Part shown: positions 12,661 to 19,344 of the stretch, piece by piece
Layout: each line of letters begins with the position of its first letter
Position numbering within the stretch: the first letter of the stretch is position 1
IMG/VR virus record: IMGVR_UViG_3300005833_000002
Coordinates: 1-20,882 of that record
Reading direction: 5' to 3' (one strand)
Length of the DNA: 20,882 nucleotides
Source of the DNA: a virus
The notes under the pieces: generated by a model
What the model was told of the DNA's origin: nothing
Database searches by the model: none
Seen by the model: only the letters and a program-made list of their open reading frames with translations
Program-made: the position numbers and the translations under genes

Positions 12661-13856
12661 TCTGCTGTCGGCGCGCTGACGTCCTGAAAATGTTCGAGCT
12701 GTGCAACCTGCGCTGGCGGCCGGGGATCGGACGCGGGCACCAGGGTCATACCGCTTGATTTCTTCTCGACCAGCGCCGCTTCGTGCGTCTTAAACGCTTT
12801 CTTGCCGACGATGGCCTCGATCTTAGCCGGGCTCTTGAGTTCGGGCGTGGTGTAGAATGCCGCGTTCCCGAACGTCTTTTTCGCCTCCTCCTCGTCCGCC
12901 CACTTCCGCGTCGCGCGTTTCTCGACGATCTTCCACCCAGGAAACCCCTCACCTTTCAAGGCTTCCTGGTACGCGAACTCGCGTACCGCCGAGATTTGTG
13001 CTTCCACCAGCGGCGCCGCCGCCAGGAACTCGGCGATCTGCTCCTTGCTGTATTTCGCCGGGTGGACCACATTGAACGTGGCGGCGATGAGCGCGTGATT
13101 CTGTTTGTCCGCCGCCGGGCACTTCTTCGCTTTGAACGCCGGGCACCACTTGCACGCCTTGGGTGAGGGCACGAGATCCGCGCCGAACTCCTCCGTCTTT
13201 TTCGCTGCGTCGACCAGCTCGCCCGCGTACTCGATCAGGTCGAAGGCGGGCATACAATAACTACGAAAACGCCCAGCCTCATGATCGCACCGGGGTTGGG
13301 CGATGCGGAGCTCGACTTTGTCTGCATTGTACTGCGAGTTGGATAGGAGCGCCCCGAGGGCATAGACTTTCAGTTGCTTGTTGTCGTCGACGTCGACTGC
13401 AACGCCAGCGCCGAATTTCAGATCCGTGACGCGCAGCAACCGTTCCGACTCGCGCCACATGACTCGATCGCCGCTGCCGCCGAAACTTGGGTGCAGCTTC
13501 TTCAGCGCGGGGGTGAACGACTGCTCCACGACGGCGATGTCACCGGGCTGTTCGTTCGTTTTTATGTCATCGAGGTACTCCTGCACCCCTTCACACAAAT
13601 CATCGTCTAGGCCGATCTCGAAACCTTCAACGAGCGCCGTCTTACCCGCCCACCGCTCGGCGCGGCCGCCGTCACGCTGACACTCCGCGGCAATGTAGTG
13701 CGCCGCCGTGCCTTCCGCAGCGAACTTCGACCCGTGATTCGGCAGCCCTTTTGACAGCGCAACAGAGCCCGGACAAGAAATCCATCTTTCGGCGGACGAC
13801 GCCGAGAGTTCGGCATGACCGCTTGGCTCGACTGTGAAGGCGTACGCTTTAGACAT
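12657..13856 (-). CDS. DUF2800 nuclease, PD-(D/E)XK with likely Fe-S cluster
   Basis: A protein of 399 residues. I chose the ATG at 13856-13854, which overlaps the HNH stop by 8 nt; upstream sequence is a shadow. RecB/Cas4-type nuclease motifs appear in order: EGTAAHYIAAE (His53), SGDRVM (Asp130), VTDLKFG (Asp145, Lys147) and QLKVYALGA (Gln161, Tyr165). Four cysteines, one N-terminal (SCPGS, Cys28) and three C-terminal (CKWC and C eight residues later: Cys235, Cys238, Cys246), match the spread 1+3 pattern that binds 4Fe-4S in Cas4 and AddB. The family is DUF2800, commonly found beside DUF2815 and phage polymerase. A role in end resection or recombination is inferred. The Ser/Pro-rich C-terminus (VPASDPRPPAQ) is probably disordered. 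Confidence 0.88.
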   Translation of the reverse strand: MSKAYAFTVEPSGHAELSASSAERWISCPGSVALSKGLPNHGSKFAAEGTAAHYIAAECQRDGGRAERWAGKTALVEGFEIGLDDDLCEGVQEYLDDIKTNEQPGDIAVVEQSFTPALKKLHPSFGGSGDRVMWRESERLLRVTDLKFGAGVAVDVDDNKQLKVYALGALLSNSQYNADKVELRIAQPRCDHEAGRFRSYCMPAFDLIEYAGELVDAAKKTEEFGADLVPSPKACKWCPAFKAKKCPAADKQNHALIAATFNVVHPAKYSKEQIAEFLAAAPLVEAQISAVREFAYQEALKGEGFPGWKIVEKRATRKWADEEEAKKTFGNAAFYTTPELKSPAKIEAIVGKKAFKTHEAALVEKKSSGMTLVPASDPRPPAQVAQLEHFQDVSAPTAE

Positions 13857-14322
13857 ACTGCACACTGTAACCTTTACACTTGTGGCCGCGCAGCGCCGCA
13901 GACGCCATGCTGCCGTCGACGACCCCGACCGCTTCGGCTGCGACAGACAAACTCTCGAACGCCCGCGTGCCCTCCGGCCCAACGAGCATGACGGCGCGAG
14001 TCTTGCTGTGCTGCTTGCGCGGTAACGCCCGGTGCGCGTGCAAGTGGTTCTCCGAAGGCGTGACCCACTCCAAATTCACCGCGCGATTGTCCGCTCGCAC
14101 GCCGTTCTTATGGTTCACGTGCGGCTTCCCGTCCGGGTTCGGTAGAAACGTGCTCGCGACTAAGCGATGCACCCGGCACGCCTTCCCGCCCAAAACCAGC
14201 ATGAGGTAAGCGTTCAGGCAGACCCCAGGGCGCAGCACACGGCGCGTGCGGGCGCTACGAATCTGCCCCGCGCGGCTCGCTTGGTAGCGCCCTTCGAGAC
14301 CTGGAATATCTCGCCAGATCAC
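13849..14322 (-). CDS. HNH homing endonuclease (NUMOD4 plus HNH)
   Basis: A protein of 157 residues starting at GTG in a GTGA overlap with the upstream stop; AAGGCGG lies 8 nt before. Domain order: NUMOD4 DNA-binding motif at ~1-45 (WRDIPGLEGRYQASRAGQI); the HNH core at ~50-95 (VHRLVASTFLPNP, HVNHKNGVRADNRAVNLEWV, ENHLHAH); and a C-terminal NUMOD-like helix-turn-helix (SLSVAAEAVGV, ASAALRGHKCKGY). This is the usual build of a free-standing phage homing nuclease, which cuts a cognate site in related phages lacking the gene. It separates two replication-block genes, so it is probably a recent insertion. Overlap with the following gene shows that it was fitted tightly to its surroundings. Confidence 0.93.
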   Translation of the reverse strand: MIWRDIPGLEGRYQASRAGQIRSARTRRVLRPGVCLNAYLMLVLGGKACRVHRLVASTFLPNPDGKPHVNHKNGVRADNRAVNLEWVTPSENHLHAHRALPRKQHSKTRAVMLVGPEGTRAFESLSVAAEAVGVVDGSMASAALRGHKCKGYSVQYV

Positions 14323-14897
14323 TTGGCGACCGCCTTCACCTTCGCGTCCGCCGCCGCAATGAACGCGGCGTACATCGCCTCGGGCAGCTTGGTGAGCTGG
14401 TTCACACCATGCGCCGCAAGGTGCGCAACGACCGCCTCGGCACCGAGCCCCTTCGTGTCTGAGATGCGCTTGAGCGCCGCGCGTGCATCGGCCAAGGTGG
14501 GGGCCGCACCCGCCGGAGACGGTGCCACAGGCGCTGCAGGCGGCGTGGCGGCCGAGGCCGGCGGGGCGGCTTGTTGGGTGGGGGAGACCGGCGCCGGGGG
14601 TTCCGTGCGTTGCGGCTCTTGGCCTTGGGCAGCGGCCGTCGCCGGCTCCCCCGTTGTCTTGTACGGCCCGCGCGGCACGCCAGCGTCGGCGCGGGGTTTG
14701 CGCTTGGGTTTCTCGGCCTCGACGGTGCCGACGGCGCTCTGCTGCTGTTGCTGCGCTTCCTGCGCCGCAATCACGGCGCCAGCACCGACGATCTCTCCAG
14801 GCGCGGGCGGCAACGCCGCGAAAGTTACCTGCGGCGGAAAGAACACCTGCTCGGCGAACTTGCGGACTTCTTCGAGGCTACTGAATTCGAGTTTCAT
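14319..14897 (-). CDS. Phage protein with Pro/Ala-rich linker
   Basis: A protein of 192 residues. The start MKLEFSSLEE is preferred to a longer frame because AGGAG is close upstream and the ATG forms an ATGA overlap with the short ORF before it. The N-terminal ~60 residues hold a small domain (LEEVRKFAEQVFF) and a Gln-rich stretch (AAQEAQQQQQ). Residues ~65-140 are Pro/Ala/Lys-rich and probably disordered. The C-terminal ~50 residues are conserved-looking: LADARAALKRISDTKG, AVVAHLAAHGVNQLTKLPE and AAFIAAADAKV. Related C-terminal helices occur in phage proteins encoded near recombination and SSB genes. It may be a scaffold or partner for them; no enzyme motif is present. Confidence 0.78.
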   Translation of the reverse strand: MKLEFSSLEEVRKFAEQVFFPPQVTFAALPPAPGEIVGAGAVIAAQEAQQQQQSAVGTVEAEKPKRKPRADAGVPRGPYKTTGEPATAAAQGQEPQRTEPPAPVSPTQQAAPPASAATPPAAPVAPSPAGAAPTLADARAALKRISDTKGLGAEAVVAHLAAHGVNQLTKLPEAMYAAFIAAADAKVKAVAK

Positions 14898-15127
14898 GTC
14901 GCTCCTACGTGGGTTGAGTGATTGCCCGGACGAGCGCGCTTGCGCCTTCCTGGACATTGCGCTGACGCGCGCCGTCTGCCCTCCATTCGCCTGTTTATAC
15001 GACGGTACTTTTCCGGTGCCTTCGCGCGGCGAACTCGGGCGCGGGCGGTGTACCGGCGCTGCTGTTCAGCCGAACACTTCCGCGAGGTTTCTTGTTTTTT
15101 GTAGGACGATGTTGCTGACGATCTCAT
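14894..15127 (-). CDS. Possible small basic protein overlapping the SNF2 gene end
   Basis: An open frame of up to 77 residues that fills the otherwise empty 168-nt gap between the SNF2 helicase and the Pro/Ala-rich protein. Its stop forms an ATGA overlap with the latter, as most accepted genes here do. It is strongly basic (YTARARVRRAKAPEKYRRINRRM, GRRKRARPG), like the Arg/Lys-rich leading region of HNH proteins such as the one at 6978-7367, but it has no nuclease motif. No good ribosome site precedes the first ATG, which lies 62 nt inside the helicase gene; the true start may be internal. Arg-rich content can also arise by chance on GC-rich DNA. Confidence 0.4.
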   Translation of the reverse strand: MRSSATSSYKKQETSRKCSAEQQRRYTARARVRRAKAPEKYRRINRRMEGRRRASAQCPGRRKRARPGNHSTHVGAT

Positions 15128-16319
15128 CTATAGGGGTTCCGATAGCAACACGAACTGTCACCGGGTTCTCTTGCCCGTGGCGGTGCATACGCTGCATCGC
15201 TTGTAAGTTATTTCCAGGCACATAGTCTAATTCGAGCATGACCCCCTGGTGCGCCGCCGTGAAGTCCAGGGCGGTCGAAGCGATGATGGTGCTGGCGATC
15301 AAGACCCGGCCACCACGCTTCCATTCCTCGATCAGCGCGTCGCGGTCCCCGCGCGGCGTGTCGCCGAAGATCAGCGTCGTCGCGATGCACGCCCGCTTGA
15401 GCGCATCATGCAGCGCGAGCATCGCCTCCCGATGGTAGCCGAACACCACCACCTTATCCAGCAGCCCATTCTCGATCTCGAACTTGATCGTCTCGAACAC
15501 GGCGGGCGCCTTGAGGAGCGCGTTGTACCGGCGCAGAGTGGCGAACTCTTCATGGCCAGCGAGGAAAGTAAGTAGATCTTCGGGCGTGCGCTTCTCCAGT
15601 TCAGCGCGGAGGCGCGCTTCGAGCGGAGCGCAGTCGGTGCCAAAGCCAGCGAGGAAAGCGGGGCTAGGCTTGACGTACCACTCCTGAATGTCGATCTCGC
15701 CGAGCTCGGGAAGGACATCCCGCTTCTTCCGGCGGAGGGTGAATGATTCCAGTATAGCACGCAGCTCGGCGACGTGATCCGCGCGGTTCCCTCGCACCTT
15801 GCCGTTCTGATCGACGTGACAGAAGTAGCGGGTGAAAGAATCGTGATCCATGCCGATCTTGCCGAACGCGCGCAGCATCGGCCACAGTTCGGAGACGTTG
15901 TTGGGCGCCGGGGTTCCGCTCGCAGCCCAAACGCGGCGCGCGTACCAACCAAGCCCGCCGGTGCCGAACACAGCCTTGGCGCGCTTCGCCTGCGGGTTCT
16001 TTCCGAAGTGGCACTCGTCGGGGATCAGCACATCCCACGGCGTTAAGTGCCCCCGACGCTTGCAAAACTCGTGCGCCTGACCCCACGAAATAACGCGGAA
16101 GTCGTGGTGCGGCCGCGTCACGCCCCACTTTTTCAATTCGCGCAGCCAGTGCTCGATAGCGATGTCGGGGCACACCACGAGCCCTGTACGGGCTTGGACC
16201 AAGCGCGCGGCCGTACAAAGCTGCGGTGTCTTCCCGACCCCTGGCTCGTCCGCCAGCAGCGCGCGAGTGCGCGCCGCGAGGAACGTGGCGCCGGTGATCT
16301 GGAAGGGCTTAAGCTGCAT
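15066..16319 (-). CDS. SNF2-family (SF2) helicase/translocase
   Basis: A protein of 417 residues that uses ATP to move along double-stranded DNA, probably in phage replication or recombination. Motifs: I, DEPGVGKT (Lys30); Ia, LVVCPDIAIEHW; II, DECH (101-104), a DExH variant; III, SGTPAPNN; IV, KVVVFGYHREAM; V, near LIASTIIAS; VI, QAMQRMHRHGQ (Arg377, Arg380). The pattern Q-x-x-x-R-x-x-R-x-G-Q is diagnostic of SNF2 proteins. At ~420 residues it is a minimal form, as usual in phages that also encode DUF2800 and DUF2815. The start overlaps the upstream gene by 11 nt. The gene is intact. Confidence 0.94.
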   Translation of the reverse strand: MQLKPFQITGATFLAARTRALLADEPGVGKTPQLCTAARLVQARTGLVVCPDIAIEHWLRELKKWGVTRPHHDFRVISWGQAHEFCKRRGHLTPWDVLIPDECHFGKNPQAKRAKAVFGTGGLGWYARRVWAASGTPAPNNVSELWPMLRAFGKIGMDHDSFTRYFCHVDQNGKVRGNRADHVAELRAILESFTLRRKKRDVLPELGEIDIQEWYVKPSPAFLAGFGTDCAPLEARLRAELEKRTPEDLLTFLAGHEEFATLRRYNALLKAPAVFETIKFEIENGLLDKVVVFGYHREAMLALHDALKRACIATTLIFGDTPRGDRDALIEEWKRGGRVLIASTIIASTALDFTAAHQGVMLELDYVPGNNLQAMQRMHRHGQENPVTVRVAIGTPIDEIVSNIVLQKTRNLAEVFG

Positions 16320-16692
16320 CCGAGTACGGCGGCAGGTAATCCGTCGGCGTCCATGTCCGCACCTTCACCGTATGCTGCTCGCGCGGAAGGGCGATGCGGG
16401 GATACAGAACTTCCATGTCCACCCGCGACCGGAGCACCGGCCACCGGCGCAGAAACCACTTCGGCGCGAAGCGTTCTTTCAATGCCTCGATCCAGTTGGC
16501 CGGGTACTCAACGATGCACTCGCGCTGCACGAGCACCTTTTGAATAGCGTGCAAAGCGTACGCGCAGTGCTCGACAACGTAGTTCAACTCGAACTTCGGG
16601 CGCTCGGCGAACGGCCAGTCGATCAACGTCCGGTGGTGATACTGCTCAACTAACAAGTTGATCGTCTTGACATCGGACATAATGAAGGCCAT
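16309..16692 (-). CDS. Conserved phage hypothetical protein (127 aa)
   Basis: A protein of 127 residues. GGAGGG lies 7 nt before the ATG, which shares one base with the upstream TAA (TAATG). The sequence has an N-terminal helix-rich part (NYVVEHCAYALHAIQKVL) followed by WIEALKERFAPKWFLRRWPVLRS. That Trp-rich motif is frequent in phage proteins, where a P-x-x-W-x-x-x-x-K-x-R-x-x-P segment comes before an R-x-P-V strand. It then runs into a strand-rich C-terminus. No catalytic motif is evident. Function unknown; its position next to the SNF2 helicase suggests a replication accessory role. Confidence 0.78.
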   Translation of the reverse strand: MAFIMSDVKTINLLVEQYHHRTLIDWPFAERPKFELNYVVEHCAYALHAIQKVLVQRECIVEYPANWIEALKERFAPKWFLRRWPVLRSRVDMEVLYPRIALPREQHTVKVRTWTPTDYLPPYSDAA

Positions 16693-17009
16693 TACGCTAC
16701 CCTCCGCGCCGCGATCTCACGCCGCACCGCGCCGGGGTCCACACCAAGCTGCTCGCAGACCCACACGAAGCGGCGCGGCTCGTTCTCCTCGTCCGCCACC
16801 CACGCCTCGGCCGCCGCCTTCAGGTCGTTGCGGAATTGCTCGAACTGCGCGAAAGTCAGGCGCTGCCCGAGCGAACCTGGCTTCGGTTCCTCCGTGATGT
16901 CCGTGACCGCCTGGCGCAGCACCGCGACCCACAACTCGCGCGGCGCCCGTGCCTGCAGGTAGTCCGCAGCGGTCGTTTCGATAGAATAGAAGGAGGGGAG
17001 ACGGTTCAT
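16692..17009 (-). CDS. Conserved phage hypothetical protein (105 aa)
   Basis: A protein of 105 residues starting in an ATGA overlap with the upstream gene. It has YLQARAPRELWVAVLRQAVTDI near the N-terminus and RRFVWVCEQLGVDPGAVRREI at the C-terminus. I recall this pairing, a leading L-W-x-A-V-L-x-Q-A helix with a closing V-C-x-x-L-G-x-D-P-x-x-V-R helix-turn-helix-like end, from many short phage proteins. The C-terminal part could bind DNA. No function is established. It sits between a nucleotide-pool enzyme and the SNF2-linked genes. Confidence 0.78.
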   Translation of the reverse strand: MNRLPSFYSIETTAADYLQARAPRELWVAVLRQAVTDITEEPKPGSLGQRLTFAQFEQFRNDLKAAAEAWVADEENEPRRFVWVCEQLGVDPGAVRREIAARRVA

Positions 17010-17476
17010 TGAGTGTCGTCCGCGATAGACCAGTGTTTCGGGGTGCGGTCCTTGTATTGCTCTTTCAGCTTGGCGATCAACGCTTCACCTTCCGCGATGG
17101 TCGCGCGATGATCGAGCCTCGGCGGGCGATCGTCGGTCATCTTGCCAGCGGCGCGAGCCTCGATGAGCAGCGCGCAGCAAGCCATGATGTTACCGAGATG
17201 GTCGGTGCCGTCGAGCGGGTCTACGTCCTCCCCGGAGGCGAAGCCGTCGATGTGTCGCTGAATCGCCGAGATGTAGACAGACGCGCGCACGCCAGCCAAG
17301 CGCCAGTTCCATGCGCCATACTTCAGCATACCCGCGTACTGCGCGAGCGCCCATTTGATCTTGGCGATCGGTGAGCATAACCACAGCGGTATCTTGCTGT
17401 CGGCGATAGCGTCTTTCGGATTCGACACCTTGCCCGCGCCGCCACCGTTGTTGTTGGATACTATCAAATACTTCAC
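17006..17476 (-). CDS. dATP/dGTP diphosphohydrolase-like protein (DUF5664 type)
   Basis: A protein of 156 residues. The start is GTG at 17476-17474 (MKYLIVSNNN), chosen because AGGAGA lies 7 nt upstream and the longer frame runs over the resolvase gene. Residues ~18-115 match the dATP/dGTP diphosphohydrolase N-terminal family: SNPKDAIADSKIPLWL, YAGMLKYGAWNWRLAGV, SVYISAIQRHIDGF, GEDVDPLDGTDHLGNIMACC and DDRPPR. The His, Asp and Glu residues in the R-H-I-D, G-E-D and D-H-L segments likely hold metal. Family members remove purine deoxynucleotides from the pool, in some phages to favour modified bases. No purZ-like gene lies in this window, so a modified genome is not implied. It ends in an ATGA overlap with the next gene. 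Confidence 0.82.
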   Translation of the reverse strand: MKYLIVSNNNGGGAGKVSNPKDAIADSKIPLWLCSPIAKIKWALAQYAGMLKYGAWNWRLAGVRASVYISAIQRHIDGFASGEDVDPLDGTDHLGNIMACCALLIEARAAGKMTDDRPPRLDHRATIAEGEALIAKLKEQYKDRTPKHWSIADDTQ

Positions 17477-17499
17477 GAAACTGTCTCCTGCCTCTTCGC

Positions 17500-18000
17500 T
17501 CAAGTCGCGCCCCTCATTTGGCTTCCGTACCGGGCCAACAGCACCGCCTCGGCCCGCCCATCGTCCTTCTTCCGCATCCACAGGTGCGCGGATCCCGGAT
17601 AAAGCTGGCTCGCTTTCGCTCGGCTCATGTCTTTGTTCTCCCGGCCGCCCCGCAGCCCGTACACTGCCTTCCACGTCGCAGGGTGAATCAGCACCAGCGG
17701 GAGCCCTTCGCTCGCCACTGCCTGCTGCAGCGCGTAGAAAGCGCCACCGAAGCTGAAGCAAGAGGACACCCCCTGCCCCGGCATAGCACTCACGCGCTCT
17801 ATCGTCACGCCTTTGATGTCGTACTCGGCGTTCCAGGCTTTCAGGATCGCCGCGAGGCGCCAGAAATCCATGCGCTTCTTGCCATCAACCTCGTGTGCTG
17901 GCATGTCCTCGACCTCAACCTCCTTAACTTTCGCCGGTATCAGCAGGGCTAGGGCGCCGCTCATGCCAGGGTCGGCGCCGATCCAGGCGACAGGATTCAT
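17500..18000 (-). CDS. RuvC-like Holliday junction resolvase
   Basis: A protein of 166 residues that would cut four-way junctions arising in phage recombination or replication. The start MNPVAW is the ATG in an ATGA overlap with the deoxyribosyltransferase-like gene; an upstream extension is a shadow. RNase H-fold nuclease motifs: GADPGMSGAL (Asp10), VTIERVSAMPGQG (Glu68), then FSFGGAFYAL and HPATWK. Near the C-terminus is KKDDGRAEAVLLA (Asp147, Glu151), supplying the remaining acidic residues, with Glu in place of the more usual Asp. This order is that of RuvC-type phage resolvases. A 23-nt spacer with a ribosome site follows before the next gene. Confidence 0.9.
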   Translation of the reverse strand: MNPVAWIGADPGMSGALALLIPAKVKEVEVEDMPAHEVDGKKRMDFWRLAAILKAWNAEYDIKGVTIERVSAMPGQGVSSCFSFGGAFYALQQAVASEGLPLVLIHPATWKAVYGLRGGRENKDMSRAKASQLYPGSAHLWMRKKDDGRAEAVLLARYGSQMRGAT

Positions 18001-18476
18001 CGGTTCAGCAACACCGCAACGCTGTCGAACGCTTCGTCCAGGCTCGTCACCCGGAACGGCATCGCCTCGAAGATCATCGGGTGCCGGTCGTGCGGGTTGC
18101 CCGACGCCTCGATCGCGATGACGGCCGGCTTCTGCAGCGCGTAGGCCCAGCCGAGTTCCATGATTGTGCCCAAGCTCGGCTTCGTGAGGCCAAGCAAGTT
18201 GACGAGGACCGCATCGCACCGGCGGACATCGTTGAAGTCGCGAGTCATGATGCCGCGGGATGTGAAGAAGGCGCCGTTCGCCGCGTAGTCGTTGAAGTCG
18301 GTGCTGATCGTCCCGCCGTTCTGCGAGCCAAGCATCGCCTTGGCACGCATCGGGCTCAACGTCTCGATGCCGCGCTCGGCGAGGTAGAGCTTGGCATTGT
18401 GCCGCCAGTCGGTCGCATCATCGTAGGCGAGCCCGGCGATTCCGCCGGCTAAGTAGACGAGGGGATGTTGACTCAT
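17997..18476 (-). CDS. Nucleoside 2-deoxyribosyltransferase-like protein
   Basis: A protein of 159 residues preceded by AAGGA. Family features are VYLAGGI at the N-terminus (first strand and substrate loop), RDFNDVRRCDAVLVNLLG (Asp88 after a Cys) and PSLGTIMELGWAYAL, in which Glu107 is in the place of the catalytic nucleophile. An AVIAIEASGNPHDRHPMI segment follows. True enzymes exchange the base on deoxynucleosides or hydrolyse deoxynucleoside monophosphates. Phage members often sit, as here, by other nucleotide enzymes. Base specificity cannot be read from the sequence. The stop overlaps the resolvase start by ATGA. Confidence 0.85.
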   Translation of the reverse strand: MSQHPLVYLAGGIAGLAYDDATDWRHNAKLYLAERGIETLSPMRAKAMLGSQNGGTISTDFNDYAANGAFFTSRGIMTRDFNDVRRCDAVLVNLLGLTKPSLGTIMELGWAYALQKPAVIAIEASGNPHDRHPMIFEAMPFRVTSLDEAFDSVAVLLNR

Positions 18477-18482
18477 TTTTCC

Positions 18483-18692
18483 TTATTCCTCGATGATCGC
18501 AGCGATTTTGGCGCGAATGCGCTTCGCCTTGAGCGTTTCGATGTCCGCCGCAGCGGACTCGGCCGCCAGGGTGGCGATGACGCTGCTGTTTATCTCGGCT
18601 ATAGCCTCGTTCTGCACGACGACCTTGTCGAGCTGATTGAGCATGGCGTTGAACCCGGCGACGACGGCGGTTACAGTGCGTTTTCGGAACAT
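18483..18692 (-). CDS. Small helical phage protein (69 aa)
   Basis: A protein of 69 residues with a strong ribosome site (AAGGAGAT, 6 nt before the ATG). The N-terminus is MFRKRTVTAVVAGFNAML, then a coiled-coil-like helix (LDKVVVQNEAIAEINSSV) and a charged C-terminal helix (ETLKAKRIRAKIAAI). Similar proteins with an F-x-K-R-T-x-x-x-V-x-A-F start are found in the early regions of other phages, with no assigned role. The start overlaps the end of the Cys-rich gene by 22 nt. Confidence 0.78.
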   Translation of the reverse strand: MFRKRTVTAVVAGFNAMLNQLDKVVVQNEAIAEINSSVIATLAAESAAADIETLKAKRIRAKIAAIIEE

Positions 18693-18853
18693 GGCAAATC
18701 TCCTTGAGAGAGTTGGAAAGGAACGATGACTGCGTCATGTTGCTCTGGCGGACTGCGCAGCAGTTCGCAGTCTATCGGGCAAACGAGATGGTGATCTGAC
18801 CGGCACCCGTAGGTCTCACACAACGAGTGGCACGGATATCTCGGGGTAGTCAT
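18671..18853 (-). CDS. Small Cys-rich protein, probably leaderless mRNA
   Basis: A protein of 60 residues (MTTPRYPCHSLCE onward). Six cysteines and several histidines in the first half (CHSLCETYGC, DHHLVCPIDC) suggest a zinc-binding fold; the rest is polar with one more Cys. The ATG at 18853-18851 follows a predicted -10 box by 7 nt, with only a weak GGGTGG before it, so the transcript may be leaderless. A longer frame upstream runs through a terminator hairpin and is unlikely. First gene of the transcription unit leading to the replication genes. Function unknown. Confidence 0.65.
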   Translation of the reverse strand: MTTPRYPCHSLCETYGCRSDHHLVCPIDCELLRSPPEQHDAVIVPFQLSQGDLPCSENAL

Positions 18854-18860
18854 ACAAACC

Positions 18861-18888
18861 ACCCTAGCACGAGAAATCGGGAAGTCAA
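18861..18888 (-). promoter_or_regulatory. Promoter, TTGACT-N16-TAGGGT
   Basis: -35 TTGACT (18888-18883), 16-nt spacer and -10 TAGGGT (18866-18861). The -35 box starts where the upstream terminator hairpin ends. The ATG of the Cys-rich gene is 7 nt after the -10 box, the same spacing as at 4018-4046. It would drive the replication operon. Confidence 0.6.
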
Positions 18889-18914
18889 GAATCCGCGACG
18901 AGCGTCGCGGATTC
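18889..18914 (-). terminator. Hairpin terminator ending the right-hand small-gene operon
   Basis: Perfect 11-bp inverted repeat GAATCCGCGAC-N4-GTCGCGGATTC, 2 nt after the stop of the gene at 18917-19168. The following T-run is short (TTC TTGAC), so it may be a weak intrinsic terminator or an RNA-end stabiliser. Confidence 0.7.
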
Positions 18915-18916
18915 AC

Positions 18917-19168
18917 TCACAGATAGATACGCGCCTGCGTGCCAGGATCAATCGTGTACGTAGCCCAAAGTTCGTGGTCCAGCGCACTCACATACGGTGT
19001 CACCAGCGGACGGATATCGTGGTCGTTCTCGAAAGCCTCAATAATACCGAGGCGCACAGCCGTCTCGTCGTCCCGATTCGCGGCGGCGAGCATGGTGTCG
19101 AGGAATAAGTGGACGTCGAGCCTCGCGTTGTATATCTCAGAAAAGTAATCGCGGCCGCTCGGCGTCAC
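18917..19168 (-). CDS. Small phage hypothetical protein (83 aa)
   Basis: A protein of 83 residues starting at GTG in a GTGA overlap; GGAGG lies exactly 7 nt upstream, which decides this start over a longer frame. The sequence is acidic and mostly helical: DYFSEIYNARLDVHLFLDTML, AAANRDDETAVRLGIIEAFEN, then DHELWATYTIDPGTQARIYL. No known motif is apparent. It is the last gene before the 11-bp hairpin at 18889-18914. Function unknown. Confidence 0.78.
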   Translation of the reverse strand: MTPSGRDYFSEIYNARLDVHLFLDTMLAAANRDDETAVRLGIIEAFENDHDIRPLVTPYVSALDHELWATYTIDPGTQARIYL

Positions 19169-19344
19169 CGCTTCGCCTCCACCGTGCACGTTGCCACCTG
19201 TCCGGCCTCGACCAGCACCCGGCACGCGGCCTCCACGGCGATGCGCCGGGCTTCTTCACGGGTGGGGCACTGGTGAACCGCCACCGACAACACGATCAGC
19301 GCGAAGCTCATCAATACGATTGCCGCCATCTCGACACAGTTCAT
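19165..19344 (-). CDS. Small single-span membrane protein (59 aa)
   Basis: A protein of 59 residues, start in an ATGA overlap with the upstream gene. Residues ~5-24 (EMAAIVLMSFALIVLSVAV) form a membrane segment. A polar part with C-P-T-R-E-E-A-R-R and two more cysteines follows (EAACRVLVEAGQVATCTV). A longer open frame upstream lacks support. Comparable tiny membrane proteins are common in phage early regions, with roles such as exclusion or host takeover, but none is shown here. Confidence 0.72.
   Translation of the reverse strand: MNCVEMAAIVLMSFALIVLSVAVHQCPTREEARRIAVEAACRVLVEAGQVATCTVEAKR

Noticed and set aside
14167-15225. A 352-codon plus-strand open frame
   Set aside because: It spans three minus-strand genes, is Ala/Gly/Ser-rich without motifs, and is best explained by base composition.
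17006-17476. Evidence for a 2-aminoadenine (Z) genome
   Set aside because: A purine dNTP diphosphohydrolase-like gene and a family A polymerase alone are not enough; no purZ-like gene is present in the window.
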